Shown: positions 10,960-22,638 of the stretch, piece by piece
Layout of the letters: each line of letters starts with the position of its first letter
Position numbering within the stretch: the stretch's first letter is position 1
Notes under the pieces: model-generated
What the model was told of the DNA's origin: nothing
Seen by the model: only the letters and a program-made list of their open reading frames with translations
Databases searched by the model: none
NCBI GenBank assembly: GCA_016808115.1
Contig: JAEQBH010002358.1
Span: 62,001-126,000 of the forward strand
Reading direction: 5' to 3'
DNA: 64,000 bases
Source of the DNA: Tetrastigma voinierianum
Lineage: Eukaryota > Streptophyta > Magnoliopsida > Vitales > Vitaceae
Made by a program: the position numbers and the translations under genes

Positions 10960-11247
10960 ATGGCCAAGTCAAGCCTAACATCCTCTACTGGTCTGCTCTA
11001 CTCCTGCTTTTGAAGCAAGAAAGCTGTTGAGCTTGAAGAAGGGAGAGGTCTCCACAGTTGTGGAGAGTTTAGACCTTACTTCCCTTCCCAAAGGGCTCCC
11101 TCCACCACATTCTTCCTCAGGTGAAGACAATGAAGGTCATGCGGTTGTGAATATCAATGGGAGACTCTTCACTCTCCATCATCTTCCCAGGATTAACGGG
11201 CATGCTCTCGACCAGAGCGCCAAGTCCCGAGTTGACTACACCCTTAG
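10960..11247 (+). pseudogene. Peptide precursor copy B (CEP/PIP-class), broken
   Basis: ATG at 10960 is followed by MAKSSL, matching the start of copy C, but about 25 bases of the signal-peptide core are missing and the frame hits TGA at 11011. Downstream a long clean frame resumes (about 11018-11210): ARKLLSLKKGEVS, then VESLDLTSLPKGL, a Ser/Glu/Asp-rich linker, NINGRLFTLHHLP. The terminal part (11211-11247), AGCGCCAAGTCCCGAGTTGACTACACCCTTAG with several lost bases, aligns with the PSPGVGHTP end of copy D but no longer encodes it. The body therefore remains open while both functional ends are damaged. Confidence 0.7.
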
Positions 11248-11603
11248 ATTTATGGTCATCATTCTATGCCAAATTTCTCATTCATGGAAATGTTGTGATT
11301 GTACTTAATCTTTTACTTTTACATCTACTAGATTGAAAATAATTTCCAGTTGTTTGTTAGCTGCTTGTTTGGGATTTGGATTTGATATATGTATATTTAT
11401 AGGCGACATGAAATATATGTTTCTAATTGTAATAATGATGTATGCAAATGGTGTAAACCTTCTTTTGCTGTATTGTTTAATAATGCATTTGGCATTCAGT
11501 AGTGAGTTTTTTCTTGCAAAGTCAATATTAATTAATACAAAGTCAAGATACTTTGATGTTGAAATTTCAAAGTTGACAAAAATAGATGCCCATTTCTTCT
11601 AGC
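11248..11603. other. 3' flank of copy B, no gene
   Basis: Colinear with 25109-25455 and 40224-40585. It includes the TTTATGGTCATCATTC block just after the stop, probably former 3' untranslated region. A 93-codon frame crossing into it is not conserved in D or E. Confidence 0.5.
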
Positions 11604-13392
11604 TTAGAGCAACTCCAACAGTGGAGAAAAACATGGAGCAAAAAGCTAAAACAAATGCTGGGGGAAAATCGCCTCCAATGCTGGAGCAAAACCGGAGCAA
11701 TACAGGCTGATGAACAAAGGATCGCCTAAATGTGGGCAAATATAACTGATCACCGTTCCTGCTAAACAGGGAAAAACTCAATCCTACCCTCGCTTTTCTC
11801 TATCCGTTGGAGGCAGGGAAAACCAAGGAAAACGTAAAATCTTTATCAAGAAAAAATCAATCCGTTGAAGACACAAAATAAAAATGGTCGGTAATCGAGC
11901 GATTTGCCGGTCCGACCATCGACAAGTAGCCTTCGCTCAGTTCGCTAAAACCTTTTTCTATTGAACATATCATTGCCATTTGAACACCGCATCGGGTAAC
12001 CTGACCACCGGCCTGGCTCTTCAAAAAGGCGATCTAGAGGAGCAAGGGGTTTTATGTCGAAATGGTTTCTAATGTTGTCGCTGGCGAAGGGGGCCGGAAG
12101 ATCTGAATGGCGTAATGTGGCCTGCGACGACTTGCTTAATGAATCACTCAAATCAACGACTCCGGTCGAGATTGGTTTATGATCATTCGATTCATTAAAA
12201 TTATGAAACAATATGATTTAGCAAATAATTTGATCCATTTCTTCTCATCACATGAAAATCAAATCTTTCAGAAAACAAAAAATTCCTCCAGAAAGAACAA
12301 AAATACCAATCTTGGACTTGTGGGAGTGATTCGAGGAAGTGGTACCAGTCGCGAGTCGACCAGACTCGCATGCAGTCGGCAACAACGAGACGATCCGCAG
12401 GCGACCGGAGCGGGCTGGAACGGCTTAGGAGAAGAAGGTGAGGAGCCCTAAAAAAATGTGGAACATAAAAATATTTTTTTTAAAGAAATAACCTTATGAC
12501 AATCCTTTAAAATGTGGAACAATGTTCAATTTAAGAGAAACAAAAATGCCTTTTTTCTTCAATTTGTTTGTATCTTAATTTTTGAGTTTAAAGCAAAATA
12601 GTTTTTATTTTGAAAAAAAAGTACATGAATACATTTGTTTTGAAAATATTCATCAATCGAGTATTTTTTCGTCTACGTAAACAGTCATATATAAAATCGT
12701 CATTGTGAATATGGTTTTAAGATAAATCTTATCAAATATAGTTTTAAGGTAAAATTTTAAAATCATATTTGATGAATGCAGTTTTAAAATAAAATTTTAA
12801 AACCACATTCATTATTTTAAAATTTTACCTTAAAGCTGTTTTTACTAATTACGATTTTAAAATTTTCAAAAAAAGTCTATTCATATATATAAAATAAAAA
12901 TAAAAACTATATCGGATCTGATTTTTCTATTAATCTCAATACATTTATTTTAACCCTTTATTTAACAAATTATTTATTTTTCATTATTTTTTATAAGAAG
13001 TACAAAATTTTTTAAAATTAATTAATATTTGTAACCAAAAAAATTTTCAACTACAAAAATTATTAATTAAATATTTATTGATTTAATTAAATATTTATGG
13101 CCATTTTTATTTTTAATTGCATATTTATTTTTATTTTAAATTTAAATTAAATATTTATTTATATTTTTAAATCAAATTTATAGTGTATGGAGTGATATAA
13201 ATAAATGAAGGGTACATGATGTTATTATTATGAAGAGAAAGGGTAAAATTGAATGATTTAGATGTATGAAACTTTAGACGCTCATCATTGAGACGCCTAA
13301 ATTAAACTTTAGGGGCTAAATCAAAGTAACTTTTTAAAGCAAAAAAATAGCTTTAGATGCTTTTTTTTTTTGCTAACTGCTCGAGACTCTTA
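11604..13392. mobile_element. Harbinger-like DNA transposon insertion, non-autonomous
   Basis: A 1783-base insertion (11607-13389) is flanked by TTA on both sides (11604-11606 and 13390-13392), while block 2 has a single TTA at the same point (25456-25458). A three-base TWA target duplication is the hallmark of PIF/Harbinger elements. The left end GAGCAACTCCAACAGTGG and the complement of the right end, GAGTCTCGAGCAGTTAGC, form imperfect terminal repeats of a type seen in that superfamily. No DDE transposase is recognisable. A GC-richer core at 11750-12450 has short frames on both strands and could be captured host sequence. A hairpin-like AT region follows at 12690-12860. Confidence 0.75.
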
Positions 13393-14955
13393 CTCCTTTA
13401 TGGAAAGGAGCTAGCTTACTAGTTGGAGGGAAAAAGAGTGGCAGACAGTATTATTGTTTGACTTCATATCAATATCAAGTATTTCAAAAGTTAAAAAGAG
13501 GGTTGGAAGAAGTCTCTTCCAAAAGTGACCATCACAAAAAGGCCGAGCACTGAATTTACAATTTAGTTCTAAATGCATCTTTCACCGTCGATACCAGAAA
13601 AGTAAGCTCGTTATTCTAATACCTAAATTTCATTTAAGCAATTTTGGACTCATTAATTGATCAAGCATATGAACCTCACCACTTACAAAAGAGAACTTCT
13701 ATTGCAAGAGGAAATATAAAAACTACTTTTATCCTTTTTCTTATCAAGAAATTAATTTTAAAACAAAAACAAAAAACCTAAAACCTAAAATTATGTAAAG
13801 ATTTTTTCATATTACCAAAGATTTTTTATTTTTATTTTTATTTTTTTTGCCTTATTTTTGGAGGGAAATACAACTTCCTAGTAGTTTATAATAATATTTC
13901 TCGTGTATTCAATCTTCTTTACAATTTGTTTATATTTATATTTAGTTGAGCACACACCTACTAGCAGCATGTTGGCAGGCCCACTAACCAAAGGTCGTTT
14001 ATTTCGTACTTCAGAACACGTCACCCGCATGGGATTGTTAGAGAGCCTGTGACTCCTTTGTTTTAGTGACTTTGCCTTTCATGCATTTTGTGCTGGTGTT
14101 TTCCATGCATTTTCATTATTACATGCAATATTTTGGACGTTTGTCATTATTCCCTGTGATTTCGTGTCATTTTGACTAGATGAATGGCGTAATTATATTT
14201 TTATTTCTATTGAATTAATACTTATTAATACGTTTTTGATTAGTAGCTGGCTAATTATATATGATTTATACATCCTCTTGGTGTTTTAATTGTATGTGAT
14301 TGGTTATGGTTATGTAAGCCCTTGTCAAGATTCAGTTATGATTTTGATTAATAAAGGCTCTAATATGTATGATTTATGCATCCGTCGATGCGCTATGATC
14401 GGGTTATGGCTATATGTAAATATATTAAGAAAGCATTTGAGTTATGATTATGTCATTCAAGTGAGAATGTTAGATTAATTTCTATTAATTATGGACTAAA
14501 GCATAATCATATTAGCAATTTTAATGTAATTATAATGTTAATTATGGGTCATTTGGTGGAATGGTTTAATATTAATCCAGCTACGGGCCCATGGTTCTAT
14601 CTTTCTTCTCGCTGTGCAAGCTCCATTTGACCAAACTAAATTGTTTTCTTGTGCTTTATATATATAAGTAAATATCAGAGTTCTAGAATTTTGCCAAGGA
14701 TTGGTAGAACATGCTTGGGGAGAAGGTAACATCAATTTTCTTAATCCTAGCTTTATCTCATCCCTAACATATCGGGAGACAAATGAAACCACACCTCATA
14801 TATATGTGCATGTTTTCTACCCAAGACGAATTTATTATGCTTCCATTGTTTCAATAAATTATTTTGTACGTATTTGATTGGTCCTTGATTATTAGATCAA
14901 TTATTTAATCAATAATTTTGATTTACAAAATAATTTAACAATTTCTCAATACTTT
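13393..14955. other. Right part of block 1, no gene
   Basis: AT-rich sequence colinear with 25459-27036. It contains two degenerate copies of a CTAATTATATATGATTTATACATCC-like stretch (near 14250 and 14350), a small local tandem duplication also present in block 2 (26310 and 26410). No conserved reading frame is seen. Confidence 0.5.
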
Positions 14956-15789
14956 TGTCTGTTGTAGACTCGTGATCATCGGATCCTCTCATGTGGGTTA
15001 GTGATCCGACTACAGATGTCGCATCACCTCTCCGATGATTAAGCTTCCCAAGAAAAGATGGAGAAGAAGAAGCAGAGAGTTTTTTCACAGTTTTTCGGAT
15101 GCCCTTACCTTGTGAGAGATATTCCAGATTTATAGGGTGTGGTTTGTCATTCTTCCCTTAATTTTAGGAATAAAATCTCTTAATTTTAGGGAAAAAAATC
15201 TCTTCATCCCTATCAAGGATTAACCTTCCGAGAAATAAGGGATTTGGAATCTAGGAAATCTGTTAATAAATATCTCTTTTACGTAGTCTCCACCTTCATA
15301 TACTTATCCATAATGGACTCTCTATATGCATATGTAATGGTCATCGGGTCAGGATTTAAAACTTTAGACGAACCGCCTTGAATCTAGTCTATGGAAAGAC
15401 ACCCTAGACTAGTAAAGTAGCTTATATGTAAAAATAAGCTATCAGCTCCTGATAGCTACCCAATCAACTCAATCAAGCACGACCTTCATCTAACATTAAT
15501 TAGTAATCTTTTCAATAGCAATCCCATGACATCTGCCAATTGGGAGAGAGAAAGTCATCACTCACACAAGTAGGAAAACCAATTTTAATTTTTTGAATTA
15601 GCAAAAGGAAAAAAGTTTGTAAAAAGAATAGTATAACAAGATGAAAAAGAATATGAAAAAAAAATCACATAATCGATACTTGTGATTAATTAGTATAATT
15701 ATAGATTTCCCATCTCCCCACCCTCCCTTTTCCCTTATTTTCTTTTAATTTTATTTTTCTAATTTATAACTACTATAATGTAATAGTTA
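14956..15789. other. No feature recognised
   Basis: Follows the end of block 1 homology. A short local repeat of CTTAATTTTAGG occurs at about 15157-15190. It may contain LTR sequence of the downstream copia remnant, but no boundaries could be set. Confidence 0.35.
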
Positions 15790-16760
15790 AAGACTCTGAT
15801 GTTGAGAAAAATTGTTGCTGTATTGTGGTTAAAGTCGAGCAATTATATATGCATAAAGCAGTGCTAACAAATAAGTTATACTTAAAACAATGACTATATT
15901 CTCATCGTATGACAAAAAGCACGTCTTTAGAAGATTACTTAACTATTTTTAAGGACATTGTTTCTAATTAAGAGACCATGGTAATTAAGCATGATGAAGA
16001 AGATTTATGTACGATTTTGTTGTGTTCATTTCTCTCTTCTTTTACAAATTAGGGATACTATTTTGTATAGTTGTGATGTTCTTACTTTTGATGAAGTATA
16101 TGATGCCCATTCACCAAAAGAAGATGGGATACCTGTATTGATCTAAAGCCTGCTAGTAGGATCTTATGGTTCAATGGAGGACACACATGAGAGTACTAGT
16201 GATGATGTGAGAGACAAGACTTGTAGGTATTGCAAGACTTGAGAGTACTAGTGAATGTTATAAATTGCAAAATAAAAATAAGAGAGACCTGCTAATCAAA
16301 AAGGAAAACAATAAAATATTTGTGGAGTCAGATATAGAAGATAATTTCACACATTGAGACCTCCTACTTACTTCAAATGGCGACTATGAACTTAGTAAGG
16401 ATTGATTATCGACTTGTTGCACGTTTCATATGTGTCCAAATCGGGATTGGTTTTCAATATATGAGATGTCTAAAGGTGTTGTGTTAATGGGAAATAATGC
16501 ATTATGTAGAGTTGTTTGAATTTGATTAGTCTGAATCAAAATGTGCGAGACATGTTCTAGATTTGAAGAGAAACATGATTTTTTTTTAGTATTCTTGATT
16601 CAAAATGGTACAGGTAAATAGGTGAAGGTGAAGTTTTGAAGATTAACAAAGATATTGGTATTGTTATGAAAGGTGGAAATATATATTATACTAAATTATG
16701 TGTGTTACAGGGTTCTACAGTCACAAGTGATGATGTTTATTACTGTCTATCCCATGTTGG
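15790..16760 (+). pseudogene. Ty1/copia gag-protease remnant
   Basis: Translation across several frames gives a copia Gag pattern: LTNKLYLKQ, then MTKSTSLEDYLTIFKDIV, a KHDEEDL block and LLCSFLSSFTN (about 15860-16050). After a gap it gives a decayed protease region with HMCPNRDWF-like codons near 16415-16445. The segment around KGVVLMGNNA (about 16470-16500) and the GAG-pre-integrase start INKDIGIVMKGG (16640-16675) follow. The catalytic DSG triplet is not readable. Frames change many times and stops are frequent. No integrase or reverse transcriptase follows, so only the 5' half of the coding region survives. Confidence 0.7.
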
Positions 16761-17929
16761 GATGGTGATATTATCATGGGTAAAGTTAGTATTCATGGTA
16801 ATCCAACAATATGATGATCAGATTACGTCCTATAGGCAAGGAACAAAAAATCAAAAATTTCATATAGTCGGTCATCGATTTTTTTTGGAATTTATCATTA
16901 ATTTCAATGATATTTTGCTAAAATCCCATATTTCGGCCTTAATTTTGGTGCCTCTAAAATTTTGAAATTTGTCGTGATGTGGGTTTCAAACCCTCGCCTA
17001 AAAACGGATTTTCTAACTATCATCAACTGTGCTAAGTGAATGTTATTGTTAATTCTAAGTGCAATTAGTTATTATATCTCTTTAGTATTTATAAATATTT
17101 ATCAAGAAACATTTTGGTATAAATCATAAAATAATTTATTTATTTTAAATATGATGAAATATGTTTTAACAAAAATAATTGAAGTAATAAAATTAAAATA
17201 ATTTATTTGTTAATAAATATATATAAATATAGTTTAGGAATTTCAACCATTTTTTCAAAATTTAATTGACATTATCAATTTTTATACTTATCAAAATAAT
17301 TTTAATATGTATATTCTTGTTTAATTTTTAATATTTTTGTTAAAAAAATTACATATTTGAATAATTTTTAATTACTGATATTTTTGTAAAAATATCCATT
17401 GATATTTTACACATATTTTCGATATATCCGTCAAATCCAAGTTTAAGCATTACTTGAATTTTGCTAGGGCTCATTATTGATTTTTATCTTTATAGGTTCT
17501 TGTGGAAGATGTTGAGATTTTTTGCTAAAGATCGGTTTTGTTTATTATATTTGAAATTGCGGTGACCTAAATTCCTCGTTTCGATTTGACTTGAAAAATT
17601 GTGTTGAGTCATCATGGAAATTTTAGGGATTTTTAATGAAAACCCCATAGCTCAATATTACTAACCTTCTTAGATCCGGTCATTTAGTATGTGAATACTT
17701 AAATATGTTATATATTTTAGGATTTTTGCTCTTATAATTTAATAGCCACTATACTCCAATTTGTACTCATTTTTCCTCTTTAATAGTAAATTTTTCCTTT
17801 TATTCTCGTGGTTTTTTCTTTATGTTTAAGGTTTCATTCAAGCTCTGAGCGTTTTTGTTATCATCTTTATTTTCTTTCTGTTACCTATTCCATTTTCTTT
17901 AATGTAATTGATGAGCACATAACGCCAAT
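16761..17929. other. AT-rich, no feature recognised
   Basis: About 1.2 kb of strongly AT-rich sequence with no coding frame beyond chance length. It contains several degenerate AATATTTTTGTNAAAAAT-type motifs at 17300-17410 that may belong to an unclassified repeat. Confidence 0.4.
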
Positions 17930-18320
17930 AAGCTAATCCCCATCATTTTGTAATAAACTGCACTCATTAGTCACCATCCAACACCCATGTCAATCTCTAT
18001 GAAAGGAGACTTTAAGAACTCATGAAGAGTCTAGGCGTTCAATACAAATTTGAGTGGAAACAAACCATTCCACTTTCAGGCTCCTCCCACCACCAAAATG
18101 TACATGCATGTATGGGTGTCTTAGCACTAGAAATTCCGATAATTGTAAGACATAGCGTGAAGTAAATGGGGATTGCCGCTTACAAAAAAATCACTTTAAA
18201 ACAATGTGGTCCATCCCGCATACAAAGAAGATGAATACTCCCCATCACATTCCAAAGAATAAAAAGAAAAAGGTCTCCCCAACAAATATGCATCATAGGA
18301 TTTCAAAATTACCCCGGCTA
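17930..18320. repeat. Intergenic module X, copy 2 (left half)
   Basis: The AAAATGTACATGCATGTATGG block at 18097, GGTGTCTTAGCACTAGAAA and CATAGCGTGAAGTAAATGGGG match the module at 10036-10480 and 23935-24420. The AATAAGCTAAT block at its left edge is also shared. Homology stops near 18320 and resumes at about 20540, so an insertion splits this copy. Confidence 0.65.
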
Positions 18321-20539
18321 GAGGCACCATTAAACATGTAATATGACATATATGTGTATGTGTTAAATGAAATTATAATTTTCTAACTTATGTTTATACA
18401 ACTATGTAAATATTCAATTGAAAAGTAAATATTTATTCAAGTAAAAATCAAAATAAAATGAACTCACATTAATAAACAAAGACTCTACTTCGCTGCTCTA
18501 GAGATTCGAAAGCATCTATTATTGAGTCCTGTGATCAATATTTTCAGTTCTTCAATATACGTCGTCTAAATGCATCCGTTGATTGTCCGGATATCGCCAT
18601 ATAGGACTACGTAATACTGGGTCCGACTCGAATAAGTACTAATAATTTCAATTCTTTCGACATTTGTAGCGAGGTTGTCTATCAGAACCAGAGTATCAAC
18701 ATTTGATTTAAGAAGTGACTATTATCTTCGATTTAAAGAAAGAAAAAGATTTTTTCCTTTCTTTTTGTTTGTTGATGTTCCATTATATCAATAACCTAAT
18801 AAGAATTAGATTACATATAACATTAAAAGAACTAAATGTGAATTAAATAACATAATATTTTATTCAATTGTACTAAAGATGATAAGATTTAATCAATAAA
18901 ATCAATTCACATAGTAAAACAATTAATTCACAATCAATTCAATACACAAATGTGGTTTTCATTAGGCTCACCCCAACCTCCTATCATCACTACTAGTCTA
19001 TCACACTTCAAATATATTAAAGAAATAAGCATAACAATATATAAAATTAATTGTAAAATATAAACATAGACTTACTCGATGCTCGAGACTCCACGTAGTC
19101 ACAAGAAATGGCCCACTGTTAACCCTGAATCCGTCACATCAGAGGGCTCGCCGTCAGCCGTTATCGTCACGCCTCAGGTAGAGAGACAGGGCAAGAGGTG
19201 CAGAGGCAGCTAGCAGGGGCGTAGAGATACAGGAGACACTCTTAAGGTTTATGGGGACTGGGGGGTTGGGCCACTCACCACACCTGAGACACGCTGCTTC
19301 AAGATAACCAAGATGCCCAAAATTTGGAGGTTACCAGTGAGGCAGTCTTAAAAATAAATAAATAAAATAAGGATCCTCATCTACGTAACTCAACCTTTCA
19401 ACAAATAAATTTTCCTAGACATTTTAGTAAGGCAAACAGACTAAGAATCCTTACGAATTTATTCCGATAAGAAGCCAGCAGATCTACTGAAGACTAGAAC
19501 TCATGCTAGCTAACATCAAACCAGAGTCGAAATATTCGATTCCCAAGAGTGCTATATCCTCAACAATAAACTACAAATAGTAAGCGATTCATAAAGGTCA
19601 CCCATAAATCCTTGAACCCCAACAACCGGAGATTAATGTCGCTAAACCCAAACCCGATCCATGGAACCCAGCTAGGAATTACCCAAAAGAAAGAAAAAAA
19701 AATAGAAATGGAAACTCCAAAATTTACCACTTCAAAAGCCTAATGCAGAAAAGGGAAGGAGAAAAAAAAAGCTAAAAAAAGGAATTAGCCTAGCACCATG
19801 CGATCTTGAGAGTTGAGACTCATGTAAAACTCTTCACTGCTAACCGCCCACACCTCCACAATTCAAAACCAACCACCACCACAACAATTCACCCACCCAC
19901 CCCCCACAAAAAAAAAAAAAAAAAAATCTCCCACAAACAAACTCAAACCCGTGTTAGGTTGCCGAGAAAGCATGAGAAAAAGTAAATGACGAAAAATCGA
20001 GTAGCATTTGTAAAATTCCAAACCTCCCATCCTTCCATCAATTGTTGAAAACAAATAAACTCTAAATCTCCATTTTAACAGCTAAAGCAACCTAATCAGC
20101 CGACCGAAAAATACCGACCTGAGCTCGCTTCCAAAACTTCGCCTCGACGAACCAAGACATGAACTACACTAAAACTTCAATTCCATTAAATAATATGCTT
20201 CGAGGAGAACACAACCGATGCTAATTCCATCAAATCGCGGCGATTTTCCAACGGATCTAAGACCTTAAAAAATCAAGCAGTCGCCTGCAGATTTCCAACT
20301 TCTTTCACAAACCCAATTAAAAAAAAAACAAAACAAAAACAAAACCCGAGACCCAAAAGCAAACCCTTTTATCTCGTGAGCCGCCTCGATCTCTATTAAA
20401 AGCAAAACAAAGGTACAAAGGAGAGTGGTCGGGGTCAAGGTCGAGGGAGTTCCAAGTGGTTGGGATCACATAATGTGGGTAAAAAATTTAAAAAATAATT
20501 TGTATCAGAGGCTCACCATAGCCCCCACATACGTCCGCC
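18321..20539 (-). other. Insert splitting module X; contains host-leader-like sequence
   Basis: The left part (18321-19330) is AT-rich, then includes a GC-richer stretch at 19080-19290. The right part (about 19700-20430), read on the minus strand, is T-rich and contains GCTTTCTCGGCAACC and a TTAGATCCGTTGG-type motif. This style is common in 5' leaders and first introns of plant genes. No coding exon is recognisable. It may be a gene fragment carried in by a transposon, but no terminal repeats or target duplication were found. The longest frame, on the minus strand at 20054-19863, runs through a homopolymer and is not a gene. Confidence 0.35.
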
Positions 20540-20700
20540 TGCCTCCCAATAGTGCATCCTCACCTAATTTTCACCGTCCATTCCCACAAACCACACAGTG
20601 CAAACTACCTAAGGAAAAAGATAGCTAAGAAAGATATAAATAAATAAAAAATCCTCTCCTTTGTGAAACACGGAAAGTATCATGGAAAGAAAAAGATTCA
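20540..20700. repeat. Intergenic module X, copy 2 (right half)
   Basis: The AATAGTGCATCC block, TTTTCACCGTCCATTCCC, the ACACAGTGCAAACTA block and the following CACGGAAAG stretch match the end of module X in blocks 1 and 2. Together with 17930-18320 it reconstitutes one module, placed upstream of gene C. Confidence 0.6.
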
Positions 20701-21272
20701 AATTGAATATATCCCCTATTTGATTTATCAGGAAAAGTATATATATATAGAGGAATAAATTGAAAATAGTTAAGAGGCATATGGCATATGTAAATCATGG
20801 AGATAGCTCCATTGTGCGAGGTATTGGGATTTGCTTAATGGTTATCAATTCAGAGTTTTTCATGACCACGGATATTACCCAATACGGTCATTAATTTAAT
20901 ACCCCGCAGGACTAATCGACCTACCCTGCCAACCTAACAAATGATTATAAAAATAAAATAAAATAAAATAACAGGTTAGAGGCACATGTAACTAAAGTTT
21001 ATAGGTTCTGAAAAGCTTTTTGTCTGCATTTTCCTTTTACCTTATTTTCCTTGTATTCATATTTTCTCTTTAATAGACAAACAGAAGAAATTAAAAATGT
21101 AAAAAAAAAAAAAAAAAAAACTCACCTTTTTTTTTAAAAAGGCTTCTGGGCAGCACCTTTCTTGATCCAATGACTAGAGGCCACCTGTTCATTCAGGGAG
21201 CAAACTTCATCACCAGGTTGGTTTTATCATAATTAATTAAACACCCCCAAAGGCGCCCATGCAGATAGAGTC

Positions 21273-21278
21273 TATATA
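21273..21278 (+). promoter_or_regulatory. TATA box of peptide gene C
   Basis: TATATA sits 107 bases upstream of the ATG of copy C, within TCTATATACACACATAAC. The downstream CCCACAAAGTTCCATAC and ATATCTCAAAAAGCCCCTCAG blocks are shared with the other copies and look like a conserved 5' leader. Confidence 0.65.
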
Positions 21279-21379
21279 CACACATAACTCCCACAAAGTT
21301 CCATACACAGTACATTCCAATAGAACCAATATCTCAAAAAGCCCCTCAGTTTCTTTCTGAGTTATCTCCACCTCTCTAC

Positions 21380-21661
21380 ATGGCTAAGTCAAGCTCAGTT
21401 TCCCTTATCTTCATTCTTGTAGTACTGTTCTGCTCTACTCCTGTTCTTGAAGCAAGAAAGATATTGAGCTTGAAGAAAGCAGAAGTTTCCTCATTAATGG
21501 AGGAGAGTCTGGACTTTGCTTCTTCAAGCAATGATATTGAAGGCCATTATCCATCAGTGAATAACAATGGGAGACTATCCACTGTTCATCTTCCCAGCAT
21601 TGATCATAGGATGTCCCAGAATCTGTCCCAAGTCCTGAATTGGTCACATTTGATGGATTAA
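21380..21661 (+). CDS. Peptide precursor copy C (CEP/PIP-class), best preserved
   Basis: The 93-codon frame starts at the only ATG downstream of the TATA box and conserved leader. Residues 1-25 form a clear signal peptide: basic start MAKSSS, hydrophobic core SLIFILVVLFC, small residues before a likely cleavage near VLEA/RK. Then comes a basic and acidic segment (RKILSLKKAEVSSLMEESLD), a spacer with GHYPSVNNNGRLSTVHLPSIDHRM, and a tail. Against copy A the tail has lost one base after ATG at 21611 and one G in CCTGGAATT, so PSPGIGH is replaced by an unrelated LNWSHLMD ending. Length and layout fit small secreted signalling precursors of the CEP and PIP families. As written it cannot release the signature peptide. 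Either it is a recent pseudogene or the two deletions are sequencing errors. Confidence 0.65.
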   Translation: MAKSSSVSLIFILVVLFCSTPVLEARKILSLKKAEVSSLMEESLDFASSSNDIEGHYPSVNNNGRLSTVHLPSIDHRMSQNLSQVLNWSHLMD

Positions 21662-22332
21662 TTTGTAGTCATCTTTCTATGCAAAATATATCCATCTCAT
21701 TCTACGGAAAGGTTGTGGCTATATTCAATCATCTTTTTCCTCTTTTATATTGAAACTTAATCTGGTGTTTGTTTAGGGTTTGGCTTTGATCCTTTATTGA
21801 TGTACACGTATATGTAGACCATATGTACGTGTTTATGTAATGTTGTCGGTTGAACTTAAATAAGAAAGTATGTGTTTGTATCAAGTGAAAGCTAAATGTG
21901 TTCTTTTAAATTATGTTTGTTCTCCAAAACTAAGGAAAGGTAAAGAGCTAAATGTGTTCTTTTAAATTATGTTTGTTCTCCAAACTAAGAAGGTAAAGAA
22001 TATTAGTTATTTTGTTACTTAACATTTTATATATTTTCAAATTATGTAATCTTTATATAAGAAGTTAATTTGAATGAATCTAAAAAATAATTTATAAAAA
22101 GTTATTTCTTCTTATTACTACATTTGTTTAAAGCAAAAAAATCTTAGTAATATCAATCCTCGTGGATAAAAAATGCTATTTCTGACATCCTTTGTGCCTT
22201 TTTCCTTTTCTTTACTAGTTTAATAAGGTGAAAGATAAGAGTGATGTCCTAAAACAATCTTTTTAAAAATATAAATAAAATTACTAAAGTAATACATGTT
22301 TCAAAATTATGTCCAAGCTAGTGCCTCATTAT
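21662..22332. other. 3' flank of copy C, no gene
   Basis: AT-rich and colinear with 7779-8394. A local tandem duplication of about 60 bases (GCTAAATGTGTTCTTTTAAA twice, near 21890 and 21948) is specific to this copy. Confidence 0.5.
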
Positions 22333-22638
22333 CATGTCACCAAAACTGTACGTAGTTGATAACTATGATTTTAAATTTTTTTAAATAGTTAAAACCGTAG
22401 TTAGTGACTATAGTTTTAGGCTTAAAGTTAAAACCGTAGTAGATGACTATGATTTTAATCATTTAAAAAAATTCAAAACCGTAGTCAATAATTATAATTT
22501 TAACTTTAAACCTAAAACCGTAGTCCACCAACTACGGTTTTAACTATTTTAAAAAATTTTAAACCGAAGTCACTAACTATGATTTTAGTGACATGATTTT
22601 TTAAAATAATAGTCATTAACTATGGTTTTGGTGACATG
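22333..22638. mobile_element. Hairpin-rich MITE, block 2 copy
   Basis: 306 bases lie between terminal inverted repeats CATGTCACCAAAAC and GTTTTGGTGACATG. The interior is a series of inverted units of AAAACCGTAGT and ACTACGGTTTT type. It is the better preserved partner of 8395-8707. It is non-coding and its superfamily is unassigned. Confidence 0.7.

Larger units (their letters stand above)
7060..14955 (+). repeat. Segmental duplication block 1 (peptide genes A and B)
   Basis: This block aligns colinearly with 20915-27036. Shared landmarks include an AAAATAAAATAAAATAACAGG tract at the left, peptide gene A/C, the hairpin-rich MITE, an unusual intergenic module, a SINE, gene B/D, and the AATAATTTAACAATTT right boundary. 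Without the 1783-base insertion at 11607-13389 it is about 6.1 kb, the same as block 2. Copies differ by frequent single-base indels and substitutions. A third partial copy is at 39483-40852 plus 45228-45480. Confidence 0.9.

Noticed and set aside
11945..12451. Two overlapping frames of 88-90 codons on opposite strands inside the Harbinger-like insert
   Set aside because: No recognised domain and no homologue in the window; possible captured sequence is noted as a finding instead of a gene.
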